Below, in pieces: positions 10,330-23,519 of a DNA stretch of 64,000 nt; position 1 is the stretch's first letter; each line of letters starts with the position of its first letter. Made by a program: the position numbers and the translations under genes. The DNA is from Microcebus murinus (Eukaryota; Chordata; Mammalia; Primates; Cheirogaleidae): NCBI RefSeq assembly GCF_040939455.1, contig NC_134110.1, forward strand, positions 2,178,001-2,242,000, given 5' to 3'. A model generated the notes under the pieces. It saw only the letters and a program-made list of their open reading frames with translations, did no database searches and was not told the DNA's origin.

Positions 10330-13300
10330 CCGGGCTTTCTGCCAGCCCCGTCGTGCCTGGGGGTCTTCCCAGCCTTTCAGGTTCCTTCCAGCCTCCGGAC
10401 ATACATCGAGCGCACTCACGCACAGAAGGAAATACAGTCCGGGGCCATACCCAGTTATACCGCCTGTATTTGGGGCACCGTTTCCGGGCACGCCCGCAAA
10501 CGGAAGGACGGGGCACAACCCGGGGAGGACAAGCAAGCCCGGCGCCGCCAAGGAAAGGAAGCCCACGGTGCCAGCGCGCCGGTACCCAGCACGGACCCCC
10601 AGAACTGGCGCCCACCCCTCTCAGCTCCCTTCAACTCTGTTAGTCCCGAACTGAGCCCTGCCAACGCCGCCCGGCTGTCCAGCCGCAAGGGAAGAGGCGG
10701 AGGCATGTTATGCACGCGGGTTGCTTACTTGGCTGCTGAATGCCACCACGTCTGTTTTTTCTAAAGCCACTGTGTGCTGTGAAAGGGCCGTGCAGCTTGG
10801 AAACCCCAAAATAAAACATTAAATACAAGAATTTCACGCTTTAATTAGTCCGTGAATAAGCACATCTAGTTTAAATGTGTCATTTGGCAAAGCCACAAAG
10901 ACAAAGGAAAATACCCCTAATGAATAATCTTTTAGAAAGCAGCCCCGGAAAAATATTTTAGTGCTTTTTTTTTTTTTTTTCGGAGCACATCACACAAAAC
11001 GCAATTCTGTTTTTCCATTTCTCCCCAGGTTTCAAGTGGCAGAAGCAATCTGATGGGCTCACGGGCTCCGTATACAGGTCACTGGCACATTTGCGTGTCC
11101 TCCCGAGAATCATTGTCCGTGGGGATTTTGCTCTAAAACTTAAACTCTCTTTGGCGAGGCTGGTGTTCAAGTGGGAAAAAGCAGACAGCGGCTCCCAAGC
11201 TGTGCGGACAGTGTCGGTTCCATTTCAAAGTGTGTTCGGTCCGATGAAAATGACAAGAGGTGACCAGCTCAGCCCCCAAAGCATCAAACAGCCAAAGACT
11301 GTGTTTGGGGGGCGGTGGGGAGACTGTGGTGTAGTCCCAGTCCACACGCCTCCTTTCTAGATGGACGCCCAAAGGCATCTCGTCATTGGCTGTTTGCTTG
11401 ATGAGCCTCGGGGACGTTTTTCTGTGACCACTTCCACGAGTTTTCACAGACCTGCTCTGCCGCGGCGATGTCCGAGAAGAGAAAACGCTGGAGCCTGCAC
11501 GTGCAGAGAGCCCAGGTTCTCAGAACGAGCAGCGACCGAAGCCACAGGAGGACGTAGGGTGACTCTTCCCAATTCTGTCTTTGGAAACATGTTCCCCTTC
11601 CCGGTTACCGTCCAAGCGAGGGTTCCTTAGGCAACTTTCCCCGTGTGTCCCTTTAATGCACAGGTTGTCCTGAAACCATCGGTGGAGGTGGCTGAGACAC
11701 CCTGACAGGTGTGCTGCGTGCCTTCAGTCCGGCCATGAGCCACCGCCCCACCTGGGAGACGGCCCCGGGGGCCCTGGGGCGCAGCGGCAGTGGCAGCCAG
11801 CCTTTGGGGGGAGCGCCCGGCCTCGCTGCCCTCCCGGCCCCCCCCCACCCCCGCCCCGTGGAAGGGAACCAGCCAGGGCCCACAGCCGATGGCCTCCAGG
11901 TACCAGTCGTTAGAGAAGCTAGGAGCAAACACGTAGCAGCCCACCTCTGCCACGCACAGCGCGGCGCCGTCCTTGCGTGACTCCCTGTTCTGACTGCCGC
12001 GTGCACCTGTGTCCCTCTTCCTCTTGGGAATGCCCCTCTGCCATTATCACTGGGGTGCACGGGGAGCCCCAGGGGTGGAATCGTGGCACAGTGGCTGAAT
12101 CCGGCCCTCTCCTCTCCTCCGGGCCCCTCCTCCAGTCTGTGAAGGGCAAGATGGGAGCAGAGTCCCAGGAGAGGCTCGTGGCGCCGGCTTAGCCTGGCGC
12201 GGGAGGGGCGCATGCACCTCACAGGTGCTCGGCCCAGGTCGCCCCAGTGGGCAAGTCCCGGGCGGCTGTGATGTGCCGTTTTCTGCGTGATCTGTCGAAC
12301 CCGGGGCCCAGCTGGGCTGCAGACGGCGAGTTCCCGGGTGTCTCCTTCTCGGGTCCCAGTGGACAAGCAAACCCACCTGTCTCCCAGTCACGGACTCGTT
12401 TACTCTACAGGTGTTTACTGAGGCCCCGAGACAGGCGTCGGGGCAGTGAAGATGGCCAAGGCACGGCGCTGGCGTGAGAAGGCAGCTGGCCCGTGCCGGC
12501 AGAGCTGCGCGAGTAGACGCTCGCGTTCCGGTGTGCCGTGCCAGTGCTGCTGGGAACACGCACGCGGTCGGGGCGCCGTGACCAGCTGATCCCGGAAACG
12601 GGAAGAGACTCCAGAGGGCTCGGGTGCCGGGAGGCGTCCACGGCGCGGGCAGAGCAGGGAGGAGCAGGAGATGCGAAACCACAGGGCCGATAAGAAGCAT
12701 TCGTGACAGGTTTTTTTTCTGGGAGCACTGAATGGACATGCCAGCAGGGCTGGAGAACAGGACCCGGTAGGAGAAGACCAGAGTAGGGGAAAGAGATAGG
12801 CCAGGGCCGTCACAGAGCTCCTCCTCTGTTATTCACTCGACAAACATTGGCGGAGCACATTCCTAGCGCCCCACACCCTCCCGGCACGGGAAACGCAGCC
12901 AGAAGAAGGCACCGCAGCCCCGGTTGCAGGAGCTGGCGTTCTCAGGCGGGAGGCGCCCGGGTAAGGCCGGTGCTGCTGAGGACAGAGGGAGCCAGGCGGG
13001 GCAGCGGGAGGAGACGAAGGACGCTGCTGTATGCAGGTGCTCAGGGTGACAGCGGACGGGCAGACGCCGGGAGCACGTGGAGAGAGGGCTGGTGAGCAGG
13101 GTCATCGCTGGGGTTTGGTGTCCCCAGATCTCAGCTGGGGACCCTCATTCCCGTTAGGCTGTGTCACCGTGTGTCACCTGCTGCCTGCCCCACATGGCAC
13201 AACGGTCCTCTGGACCTTCCCAAGTGAGGGGCCCCGTATGGACCAACCTGTCCCACCCACAGCAGGTGACACTGTTTCCTACCGCACGGGGGGTTCAAGG

Positions 13301-13598
13301 GGCCCGGCTTCTGTTCTCTGTCCCCACAGCGGCAAACGTCACCCTGAAACAAAAGCCAGCACACTGGGATCCATTCCCTGACCCGCCAATGTGACGAAGA
13401 CAGTTGACCAAATAATGTGCCGTGTTGGCTGCACCCCCGACTTACCGAGAATGCTCCGAGCCACTCTAACGGTGACTGCTCAACAGCTTTGAAAATGTGC
13501 CCTGTTTAGTTCCAATAATGAAATATAATTTTCTGAACATTAACTATTTCATCGTTAAAACCCAGATTTCAGCATTTTATAGACACGTTTTTCAGTTA
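10330..13598. other. GC-rich sequence, mostly unrecognised
   Basis: No supported gene. A T-run lies at about 10,965-10,980. Pieces near 12,395-12,450 and 12,826-12,900 (ATTCACTCGACAAACATTGG) resemble the ancient mammalian repeat whose consensus reads roughly 'attcaacaaatatttattgagc', but both are decayed and GC-shifted. Overlapping open frames on both strands up to 237 codons show no domain. Confidence 0.45.
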
Positions 13599-13611
13599 AT
13601 ACTGTTGTATT

Positions 13612-13963
13612 GGCCAGGCGCGGTGGCTCACGCCTGTAATCCTAGCACTCTGGGAGGCTGAGGCGGGCCGATCACTCGAGGCCAGAAGTTCGAAACCAGC
13701 CTGAGCAAGAGTGACACCCTCGTCTCTACTAAAAATAGAAAGGAATTAATTGGCCAACTAAAAATATATAGAAAAAATTAGCCAGGCACGGTGGCACATG
13801 CCTGTAGTCCCAGCTACTCAGGAGGCTGAGGCAGGAGGATCGTTTGAGTCCAGGAGTTGGAGGTTGCTGTGAGCTAGGCTGATGCCACAGCACTCTAACC
13901 CGGGCAACAGAATGAGACTCTGTCTCAAATAAATAAATAAATAAATGATTAAAAAAATTAAAA
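13612..13963 (+). mobile_element. Full-length lemur-type Alu with target duplication
   Basis: A complete dimeric Alu runs from GGCCAGGCGCGGTGGCTCAC to an AAAT-rich tail. The linker has the strepsirrhine form (AATTGGCCAACTAAAAATAT). Flanking copies ATACTGTTGTATT (13,599-13,611) and ATACGGTTGTATT (13,964-13,976) differ at one base and form the target-site duplication, which fixes both ends. Confidence 0.97.
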
Positions 13964-13976
13964 ATACGGTTGTATT

Positions 13977-15309
13977 AAGAGTCCATTTGAAAAGCCCCTT
14001 TAATGTCTCTTTGTTGTTGTTTTTACAAACCTTTTAGCATTTTGAGGATGTTTAAACCTTCTTTCACAATTTCGTATTTACAGGTAATCGATGCGAAATT
14101 TGAGGTACAAGCATACAACCCACTGCAGTATTTTATTTGAGAATTCTCACTTCCCTTTACCGTGACTTGAAGGGCTTTAATATTTTATGTCTGATTTCTC
14201 TGCAAACTATGAACAAGTCAAGACAATCTAATTATTCCTTATTAAAAATGAAAAGTTCAACATTTTAGCAACATGTTTTTGGTTAATTCTGATTTATTTA
14301 GCATTTTTCATTTAGTTCATCTATAAAAATTTAATTGCTAGAAATATATACAAGGCTGATTTGAGGGATTAGCAAAAGAATACTTAAAATGCTGGAAAGC
14401 TTTTAAAAATAGAAAAAAGCATCTGAAAGAAATCAGAAGCAACAAGGAACTTTTTACATTCAAAACACAGAAATGTAAGTTACAGAAAAATAGCATATTA
14501 TGCAAAAAATGTTTTACAGTGATCTCTCTCTGGCTAACCTTTCAGAATCCTAGAGTTTGCTTCCTAGTTTCTCGGGGGTCAGAACAATTTTGGATTAGTG
14601 CATAATTAGAAAATCTTATTATGTAATTGCCAAAGCTGCTATAACAGTCCTGCTGAGGCATTTACAGTGTCAAACTACAATTGATGAATATAATACATTT
14701 AATAAGTTGGTCATTCGATGAATCAAATTCCGACAAATTAAGTGTTTGGGACTTAGCCTTGGGTCATGTTGCGTGATTTTGAAACAGCAGATTCCTTCCA
14801 CTCGCAGCCGCTTCCGGCAGCAGCGGGCGGTCTCCGGGCAGCGGGATTCCTGCCTGTCCAGCCCCCGGGCACTTTCAGCCGGAGCATTGTCCCCGCCCCG
14901 TCTAGGCCAAGATCTGCCGCTGCAGCTCCCTGGGTGCCACGGGGTGTGACGGGGACCGTGAGCCGCGCCAGCACCTTCTCTGCAGGGGAGTCCACTCCTA
15001 TGAGTCCTCCCCGCGTCGCTCTGGTAGGACGAGGGTCCGCCTGCCGGCTCACAGGGAAACCAGGGCTGAGCCAGGGCTCCGAGAAACACCCTCCGCCTTC
15101 CATCTCTGAGCCAGGCCCAGGCCCAGGGCCGGCCCTCTCTGACTCAGCACCCAGCACCCTTGGTTCCTAAGTCCTCGCGTTCGTCTCTGCACTTTGCCGT
15201 GGGGGTGTCGGCTCGGGTTTGCAAAAGGAAAACCTGAGGATTTCCCTGAAACGCTGACATGTCTCCTTTTCTTCAGGCTAGTGCCGTAGAATGAAGACAC
15301 AGGACAGAG
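13977..15309. other. AT-rich then GC-rich unique sequence
   Basis: 13,977-14,760 is AT-rich with no recognised family; 14,800-15,180 is GC-rich with overlapping open frames and no domain. Confidence 0.45.
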
Positions 15310-15390
15310 AAAAGGCATCAGCCCGGAAGGCAGGAGACCTGAGCTCCACCGGGGACGCCCTCACTGTGTGACACTGAGCACACAGCCCCA
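15310..15390 (+). mobile_element. MIR SINE fragment
   Basis: GGAGACCTGAGCTCCACC followed by CACTGTGTGACACTGAGCAC fits the sense MIR core in decayed, GC-shifted form. Another MIR-like piece (CTTCATAAAGTGGGGGAAAT) lies near 15,720-15,740. Confidence 0.5.
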
Positions 15391-15823
15391 CCTCCCAGAC
15401 CCAGTCCCACCACCCCACGGTCAGGAGTCGGGAGGGGGAGGGGGCCGCTCCGAGGTCTCCGGGCCTCTCCAGTCTCCCCTCCCTGTGATTCTAGTAAACG
15501 AGGAGCCCCTCCACCATCACCGCTGTTGACCACTTGGCTCACTTTTCCTGCTTCTTGTATTTGGATTTCAAACTGATGAACAACCATCCCCGTCCCAGAA
15601 AAGTCCCCGTCTCGGGACTGGGGCAGCAAAGCCGGAGGAGGGGTGTCGGCCGTCCTGGGTCCAGCAAGCACCCATCGCTCTGTCTCGAGAAAACCATGGC
15701 GTCTGCCCTGCATCTTCTCCTTCATAAAGTGGGGGAAATTGTACCCATTCTCTGCACTGGGCAAGGGAACTATGTTTACCAAGCTAGCATTTTCAAGTAC
15801 ACATAGTGATCACTGTCCTTGCA
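15391..15823. other. Unique sequence
   Basis: Apart from the possible MIR piece near 15.72 kb nothing is recognised. Confidence 0.45.
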
Positions 15824-16045
15824 TCCTCAGGTTTCTCAGCCTCAGGACTGGGGATATTTGGGGCCGGATGATTCCTCGGTGGGAGGAGCTGGCCCGCACG
15901 TCATGGGGTGTTCAGTGGTGTCCCTGGTCCCTACCAGCTGCGTGCCGAAGCATCCCGCCCCTCCACTATGGCACCCCAAAATGTTTCCAGACATTGTCAG
16001 ATATCGCCTGGGTGCAAAATTGTCCCTACTTGTGGACCATTGTTA
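15824..16045 (-). mobile_element. MER20 (hAT-Charlie MITE), antisense
   Basis: The blocks GGTTTCTCAGCCTCAGGACT, GATATTTGGGGCCGGATGAT, CAAAATGTTTCCAGACATTG and GCCTGGGTGCAAAATTGTCC follow antisense MER20 from end to end. It is a non-autonomous hAT transposon about 220 bp long, with no coding content. Confidence 0.8.
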
Positions 16046-16147
16046 TATAATAAACCCGAGATACCAATCTGAAATTTAGGTGAGTGATTTAGCAGATCAT
16101 GGTAATGATTTCTGGAAGTTAAGAATTTCCAGGCCAGAGGCCAGCAC

Positions 16148-16340
16148 ACTGATGTAGATTAAGAGCACGAACAGGAAGGAGACGAATCCTGTGTCCACAC
16201 CCACCAAGCAGGCAGCGTGGCTTCTCTGAGCTTCCATTTCTTCACCTGGAGGATGGGTGTTGGCAGGATTAAATGTGATGATTTGGGCACCCAGCCAGGT
16301 AGGGGCTCCATGATGGTAGCATTGCTATCACAGCGACTCC
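16148..16340 (+). mobile_element. MIR SINE
   Basis: The segment from the AGATTAAGAGCACGAACAGG block through TGAGCTTCCATTTCTTCACC and GGATTAAATGTGATGATTTG follows sense MIR over most of its length. Confidence 0.72.
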
Positions 16341-16384
16341 TGCTGGCCAAGATTGATATTACCTCTCAGCTCTGCTAGAACTTT

Positions 16385-16760
16385 CACTGAATGCGATTTA
16401 CTGAGCACTTACGGTGTGTATAGCAGCTACTAGGCTGAGTGCTGGAGACACAAAAACGAACCAAAGAAAATTACTTTCCTCATGTTGCTCATTCATTATT
16501 AGGGAGGCAAATCAGCCGATAAGTACTTCCACTGCGATAGGGCCGGCGTGGTGGCAGATCTATGGGGGACAGGGGTCCTGAGACACATGAGCATGGAACA
16601 CTATCCTGCAGGGAGTCACAGGCTACAGGAGTGGCAGAAGTGCGGACTCCAGCGGTCTGGACGGTATGCGCTGTACCACAGCAGGGGTATATAAGGGAGA
16701 AACTAACATTGCCTAGAGGATTCAGAGCGCTTTTCAGAGGAGACAATGTGTGAAGGTGAT
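16385..16760 (+). mobile_element. Ancient mammalian interspersed repeat (family uncertain)
   Basis: It begins with TTTACTGAGCACTTACGGTG and runs through GCTGGAGACACAAAAACGAA to a downstream part resembling 'ctgaggaagtgacatttgag' type sequence. This old repeat is widespread in mammals and probably belongs to an L2/L3-like LINE, but I cannot fix the family without a search. The TATATAAGG at about 16,688 lies inside it. Confidence 0.45.
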
Positions 16761-17374
16761 ATAGCTCTTGAGAATTAACTGCTTAGAGGTTACATTAAAA
16801 GTTATTCTTCATATTTCTTGGAAATATAAAAAAAAAAGAGATAAGAAAAAAATGTCTACCAGTGGTGAAGCTTTACCAGGAGGACCCACGGGAGTGTGGA
16901 GTGCCGATTTACAGCGAACCTCATCCCTGCACAAATGTTCTGGTCCCAGAGTGTCTCGGTTTGATGCACACGCTGACATCACCAAGCGCTGACAAGATAA
17001 TGCAGCACTATTAGGATAATGAGCAAAGCTTAAGTGACTAACCATTTTAGAGTTTACCTAGCAGTTAGATGTTCCAAAGAAATAAGATCGGATTGCACTA
17101 GACGGCCACTTTCCAATCAATACAGGGCACCTTTCTCAGGCACAGTGGGTTTCAAGCCACCTGAGTGGTGGCTGACCTCCCGCTTGCTCTACTCACTGTC
17201 TCCAGCTATGCTCTGGTCCCTGCTGCCATCGGCTGTGGCTGGCCTGGCTGGGATGGGTTCAGTCAAGGAATCTGGCACAAGCCGTGGTGACAAATAAAGA
17301 TGTGGGTCAGGTCACTGGTGGGTGGGTACTCTGAAGTCTAATGGCCTGACTAGCATGCAGATCTGTAGCTGCTT
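16761..17374. other. Unique sequence
   Basis: No gene or repeat family recognised. Confidence 0.5.
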
Positions 17375-17826
17375 GTCACTTTGTAACAGACGACCTACTG
17401 TGGCAAATTGCCACAAACTGGGTGAATTAGGACAACGGCATTAATTTATCCTCTCACAGTTCTGGAGGTTTGGAAGCCGGAGATGTCATCAGGGCCATGG
17501 TCTCCCCAGTGGCGCTAGGAAGAACGCCTCCTAGACTCTGCTCCTGCCGGCTTCTGGGGGTCCTTGGCATTCCTCAGCGTGTGTGACCCTGTGACACCAG
17601 TCTCAGTCCCCATCTTCACACAGCCCCCTTCTCAGTGACTCGATGGGTCCTCTTCTCTTCTTACAAGGACACCAGTCTTTGGATTTGGGGCTCACCTGCA
17701 TCCGGCGTGATCTCGTCTTGATCCTAAACTAATTCCATCTGCAAAGAGCCTATCTGCAAATAAGGTCAAATTCCGAGGTTCAGAGCAGACGTGAAGTTTT
17801 GGAGGACACTATTTAACCACTATAGT
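17375..17826 (-). mobile_element. MaLR/ERVL-type LTR remnant, antisense
   Basis: The order GGCAAATTGCCACAAACTGG, CTCTCACAGTTCTGGAGG, CTTACAAGGACACCAGTC, CATCTGCAAAGAGCCTATCT and CAAATAAGGTCAAATTCCGA is that of the abundant ancient MaLR-like LTR read antisense. No internal retroviral region is attached, so it is probably a solitary LTR. The exact subfamily is uncertain. Confidence 0.65.
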
Positions 17827-19125
17827 CTGTGATGTTGCTAGATATTGTGCTTCAAGTTATAGGTTCAGTCTTCGATACAAATGTGAGTTTGTTTTAAAAA
17901 GCTGATGGGTATATGTCACAAGAAAAAAATTAAACAAGCTCCTCTAAAAATCCGGGAAACGAAGTCTTCAGAGTTATGTACGTGAAACTGAAGAGGCCCT
18001 GGTTAATCTGAGCCTTAAAGATTAGGTAAAATTTCCAAATGGAAATGTAGGCAGGATGCATTTCGTAAAAAGGGAGCAAAAATCAGCCAATGTGTAAAAG
18101 CAGATTTCGTCACCCAAGAAGTGAGAGCTGGGCCTTGGGTTAAGCGACAAAGGAAGCTTTCTGGGCGTCATGATTTTTTTTTAAATACCCATTCTTTGTA
18201 GATTTTGTACATTGCCAACGTCTTCTCCAAAATTGCGAATTGTATCTTAACCTTTACGTAATGCCTTTCAATAAGGAGAAGCGGTAAATGTTAATACAGT
18301 AGGAAGTTTCCATCTTCCCCATTAGTGTTGGTGCTTTCTATTTGCTTACTTAAGAAATCCAACATCATGACAATATTGTTCTGCATTTTATGTTTAACAT
18401 ATTGTTTTTCATACTTAGGTCTTCAATGGACCCTTTGGTTGATGTTTTTAATTTATGAGGCAGGGATCGAATTTTATAAATTTGGAGAAATTGACATTGT
18501 GAACATGAATATGGCGTGTTCCTCCCTTTCGTCTCCCTTCATCGTTTATGGCATGTAAAACCGTTTTGTAGCAGTTTTTTTGGTCACATGTGGACAAGAA
18601 GATGTGCAAGAGTGTTCGCTGCAATAAATCTTGTGATAGTAAATGAAATGTCCTTCCAGAATAAAATGAGTGTCAGTATGTTTATACTGCAGCAAAAACT
18701 ACTGAACTGGGCCACACATAATATCCACCAGAGAAACCTCAAAATCACAGTGTTGAAAGGCAATTAAAAGTTCTAGAAGAATATTCTTTGAAACCATTTA
18801 GTATGAATAATAGCATAAAATGCACAAAATAATTCCATATGCTCCGCTTGTAGCATTAGCGTGAAAACGTGTGCAGGAATGACAGGCGGCAAACTCGGAA
18901 ATGAACCCTAAGTAGCAAGAAAAGGAAGGGAATCGAGGGGGGCATGTGAGGACGTCTCCACTTTAACTCCACCTGTGAGATTTTAATTTCAAAACAAAAC
19001 AAATGAAAACCTCAGTGACACAGCGTGGTGAGACAGAACTGAGTGGCATCAAGCTGGGTGGGACTGGCTGGCTGGTATAGAATGGAGTTTAGAAAGCTCA
19101 GGAGTTTACTACAGCGTTGTCTAGG
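17827..19125. other. AT-rich sequence, mostly unrecognised
   Basis: A piece at about 17,985-18,075 (AGCCTTAAAGATTAGGTAAA) resembles the downstream part of the same ancient repeat as at 16.4-16.8 kb. The rest is unrecognised, with no coding gene. Confidence 0.45.
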
Positions 19126-19339
19126 CAGTGATTCTCAAACTTTGTGACCCGGAGTAAGAAACTAATTCACATTGCCACCTAGCACGGACACCCACACACA
19201 CAGACACACACAAAAGGAAACAACTTTCATGAAAAATATTTACACTTATTAAATTGTTGCACACTGATATTTTCCATTTTATTTTATTTTGTGGGTTTTT
19301 TTTTCTTTAAAAATACTACCTGCTGTTTGAAAACCACTG
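19126..19339. mobile_element. hAT-type MITE with inverted ends
   Basis: It starts CAGTGATTCTCAAAC and ends GTTTGAAAACCACTG, which are imperfect inverted copies of each other (13 of 15). They match the terminal inverted repeat style of hAT-Charlie elements. The 214-bp interior holds a short CA run and is non-coding. Flanking 8-bp duplications are no longer recognisable, consistent with age. Confidence 0.7.
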
Positions 19340-20702
19340 GTTCATAGTTCTGCATGTTTGAAATATTTTAAAATTAAAACGATACCAGTAGTGGCAAATA
19401 TCTTAATTGGACGAAAGCACCAGTTTATCTGGAAGGATCACCGCTAACGCAGTAATAAAATTCATAGCAAGATAGAGTCACAGGAAAACTCAGTAATGCT
19501 CAATGGTTTTCAAGCTCTGTTTAGCCATAAAACCCTTTGGACAAATTAGATGTTAATCGTATGCAAAGAAGGAGGAAAATGTGACAACCTAAATAACAGC
19601 ACCAGACTCTTTCTTAGGGATGGAATTGCCTTTCTTGGCAGACTTCCTAGCATGCACGGCTGGCGTGGAAGGTGACCCTCTCCCGGGACTGCCACCTACC
19701 TCTTAGAGGCAGAGAGGGGCAACTCTGCACAACTGCAGGGGGAGAGTTTAAACCCTCCAGGGCAATCCCACGGGGATGGGACGAGCTGCAGGCTTTGTAG
19801 GAAGGAGACCGAGTGCTGGCAAGAGGGCGAAGGCCTGTGAGTGGCAGGTGCACCCTCACCCAGGGCCACGCCCCAGAAAACTCTGTTAAGCTCACAGATG
19901 TAGGTTGGGGTGCTGTTGTTGTTGTTGCTATAGAAACCAGGGGGCTGTTGGTCTTGGTGTGGCAGAGCAGCCTGTACAGACACCCAAACCCAAGAGACAG
20001 GAGCATCGGCCTCCCTTGAGTAGAACATGACCCAAGATCTGGGTTTCCACCGGGTGACACGGTGAGGGCTCCAACCCCACGGCACCTCCATCTCAAAGGG
20101 CGGCGGAGCCGGTGGACGGACAGCAGGGGGTGGCGGCACCCATGAAGCGGGCAGGGCCTGGGGGGGACAGGGAGAAGGGGCAGGAAACGGCACCTTTGCC
20201 CTCAGCAGCCTAAAGACCCCTGAGGACGAGGCTCTGAGCGAAGTGCTACAACCCATTCCGCAGGTTTGGAGCCAGGCCCGGAGCAGTGAAGCCACCAGCC
20301 CCAGGGGACACCCAGATGGACGAAACACTGGGGTCTCACGCCCTGACCGCCGGGTGAGTCGCTCGGCAGCACTGGAGAGGCGGGGCCCGCGGGGTCAGAG
20401 CCGGGGACGGCGAAGAGCAGGTGGCCCCTGTGGGCGTGGGTGCCAGGGAGGTAGCCACGGAAAAGAGTGAGGACCGGGACATCCCATGGGAGGAACCGAA
20501 TGGGATTGCTGACAAGAATAGGGGGAGTCAAATACTTCTGGAGCACCTGCACGGGGCGGGACTGGCTTCAGAGGAAAAGGGCAGCGGGAGCCACCAGCCC
20601 GGCTCCGTGTCCCGCAGGACTTTGCGCAAGTCGCCGTCTCCCGGCCTCCTACGGAGCCAAGGGCAGATGCAGGGTTGCTGAAGAAACCCCTGAAACGGGT
20701 CA
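19340..20702. other. Unique sequence, GC-rich in the right half
   Basis: 19,650-20,680 is GC-rich with overlapping open frames and no recognised domain. A possible hAT-like trace (CAATGGTTTTCAAGCTCTGT) lies near 19,500. Confidence 0.45.
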
Positions 20703-21110
20703 GAAGATACATGGAGTTCTACTCAGCTCTAAGAAACAACGGTGATCCAGCACCTCTTGTGTTTTCCTGGATGGAGCCGGAGCCCATGCTACTAAGTGAA
20801 GTGTCCCAAGCATGGAAAACAAGCACCACGTGCACTCACCAGCAAACTGGTATTAACGGACCAACACCTAAGTGGACACATAGGAGGAACATTTGTCCGG
20901 TGTCCGGCAGGTGGGAGGGGGGAGGGGATGGGTACACACATACATAATGAGTGAGATGTGCACTGTCTGGGGGATGGTCACGCTTGAAGCTCTGCCTCCA
21001 GGGGGGCCGGTGGGGGTATGGGCAATATACGTAACCTTAACACTTGTACCCCCATAATATGCTGAAATAATAAAAAATACAAAAAAAATATTAAAAAATA
21101 TTTTTAAAAA
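20703..21110 (+). mobile_element. L1 3' end, 5'-truncated, lemur-type
   Basis: It covers the last part of L1 ORF2 (GAGTTCTACTCAGCTCTAAG, TTTTCCTGGATGGAGCCGGA, GTATTAACGGACCAACACCT) and the short 3' UTR ending in CCCCCATAATATGCTGAAAT and an A-rich tail. The frame is broken, so it encodes no working reverse transcriptase. GATACAT occurs at both borders (20,706 and 21,111) and may be part of the target duplication. Confidence 0.88.
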
Positions 21111-21534
21111 GATACATTTGGTGTCCAGACACCAACACTTTGCATCTGTTTAATTTCCACCTTGCGCCTTCCTGCCTGTTTTTATCGGGGCACAGGAAAC
21201 ACTAGGTAGTTTTATTTTGAAACTAGCCCCCTTACTAAACTCCTTCATTTCAAATACATTTTTAGTTTATTTACTTCCCACTAGATTAAAATAAAATAGT
21301 CTTCCCACTAGATTAAAATAAAATCTCATCTAAAAAAAATAATTTTGCCTCGACTTCTTAAGTGTCTCTGTCTTCTTTCACATTTGTTCTACCCCAGCAA
21401 AAATGTTCATGATCATGTTGAAAAACTGTGTTGCTAGTGACATTTTTGTACAGTGGCACTTAAGAAATGTTACTAAGGGTAGTATGTGTTAAGCTTCAAA
21501 AAGCAGCTTACGTTTCTTAATCTTTTTTATCCTT
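21111..21534. other. AT-rich sequence
   Basis: Contains a local direct repeat: CTTCCCACTAGATTAAAATA occurs at about 21,275 and again at about 21,302. No gene recognised. Confidence 0.5.
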
Positions 21535-21690
21535 GGAAATAACCTTATGAGGTAGAAGTGACTTAACCTCCCACAGGCTCAGTTTTCTGTCTGCAAAATG
21601 GGAATAACAACATACCTACACCATGGGGTTGCTGTAGAGGCTCAATACCAAAACACAGCTTCCATTGTGATAGCTATTATTTCACTAATA
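21535..21690 (+). mobile_element. MIR SINE
   Basis: GGCTCAGTTTTCTGTCTGCA followed by AAATGGGAATAACAACATAC and GGTTGCTGTAGAGGCTCAAT is sense MIR. Confidence 0.72.
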
Positions 21691-21744
21691 CGACTATTAT
21701 CATTTGTAATTGTTTCATATTTGTTATTTACATTGTTTTACAGG

Positions 21745-21848
21745 ACTACTATTATTTTGTCATTGTTTTGCAGATGTAAAAATATGAGACCTTGGAGAAA
21801 TCAAGGTCACAAAGCTAGTAAGTGTGGAATTGGGACATGTATTTGTTA
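21745..21848 (-). mobile_element. MIR SINE fragment, antisense
   Basis: TTTTGCAGATGTAAAAATAT followed by AGGTCACAAAGCTAGTAAGT is antisense MIR, close to a sense MIR at 21.5-21.7 kb. Confidence 0.65.
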
Positions 21849-22059
21849 AACTGCTCAATGTCAACATACATATGTTAAACTGCCAAATCTACATTTTTTT
21901 CTACTTTTTTTTTTTACTTTGATGGAAAATTTCTAGTGTTTCAATATTAAACATGGTAAGTTACCTTTCAGTTTCTAGTTAATGAAAAATATTTTATAAG
22001 GAATAGTTATCTAATTATATCAATTGCATTTTAGGGTAGTGAGATGATTATATAGGATT

Positions 22060-22620
22060 TTTAAATTTTCTAATCTACTGAAAAAATTAATTTAGATTTA
22101 ATTTAGATTAATTAGATTTCCTAATGGTAAATCATCTTTGCATTTCTGAGATAAGTATTACCTAGAAATAGTTATTCTTTCAATATCTGTTGGAATGCAA
22201 TTTGTTAATTCACTCCCTTTGGTTTATTTTCCTATGTAAGGCAAATTCTTATTCTTTTTATTTTTTATATTTTGAATACTTTGTTTTTAAGTGTGTGTCT
22301 CTTAAAAAGAACATAAAGTTGAATTCCATTTTTAGTTGATTTTAGACTATTGTACTATATACTTTAATTTATATTTTAATAGAAGTGTTCAACCCAATTA
22401 CATTTATTTTCATAACCGATGTAGGTGGCCTAAGTACTTCCATCCATATTATATTTTCTTATTTTTATCCTTGTTCCTTGTTTCCTTTGCCATATTTTTA
22501 TTGACTTTTTTCTCATTTGGCAATTTGGAAAAAAGTTTTAAAACTTTACAAGTATTGGTATTAAACTTTATTTTCAGTATACTAACTACAGTGCAGTATA
22601 GATCATAACCAGGAAAGTTG
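22060..22620 (-). mobile_element. Old L1 ORF2 fragment, antisense
   Basis: The text from AAATCATCTTTGCATTTCTG to AGTGTGTGTCTCTTAAAAAG, ATTTTTAGTTGATTTTAGAC and CCAATTACATTTATTTTCAT follows antisense L1 ORF2. It is an old copy with many stops in the sense frame. Confidence 0.62.
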
Positions 22621-22714
22621 AAGAAATTACAATATAGAATAACTTTAATGATTTCTCACCCAACCTCTCTTTATTCTACATATTACAATTAAGAACTTTC
22701 AAACCCAGATTCTT

Positions 22715-23057
<343 letters not shown>

Positions 23058-23071
23058 AAACCCAGATTCTT

Positions 23072-23519
23072 GATGACAAATTATTTTTACTGTATCATGA
23101 ATCTTTTCTCTGAAGAATTACCTGTGACATTTAAATTCTCTTTTGTAACCACACCTACAGCAGGTATTTAGATTTAATTCATCTTTAAAATATTTTAGGG
23201 TTTTCTTCTATTCCTTTCGTGCCGTGACTTCTCCATGCCTGAGTTCTTTATTTTGATTTATCTCACAGCTGCCTGGTATATATCTTTAAGTAAAGTTTTC
23301 AGGAAGACTATGGGGGCAGTATATTTTCTAAGAGCTTACAGATCTGACAATGTTTTTCTTTTACTTCTACTCATAAACCATACATTTGGCTGCAAATAGA
23401 ACCTTTGGATCCCAGCATTTTAAACTCAAAAAGGCTTATCGACCGCACTGCACTGTTTCCTGCCATTGAAGTGTGGTCCCCTCCCACTTGATTTCCACCT
23501 TGGCCGTAGCATTTCCTAC
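23072..23519. other. AT-rich sequence
   Basis: No gene or repeat family recognised. Confidence 0.5.

Noticed and set aside
16684..16696. TATA box (GTATATAAGG)
   Set aside because: It lies inside an ancient interspersed repeat, with no CpG block or exon downstream.
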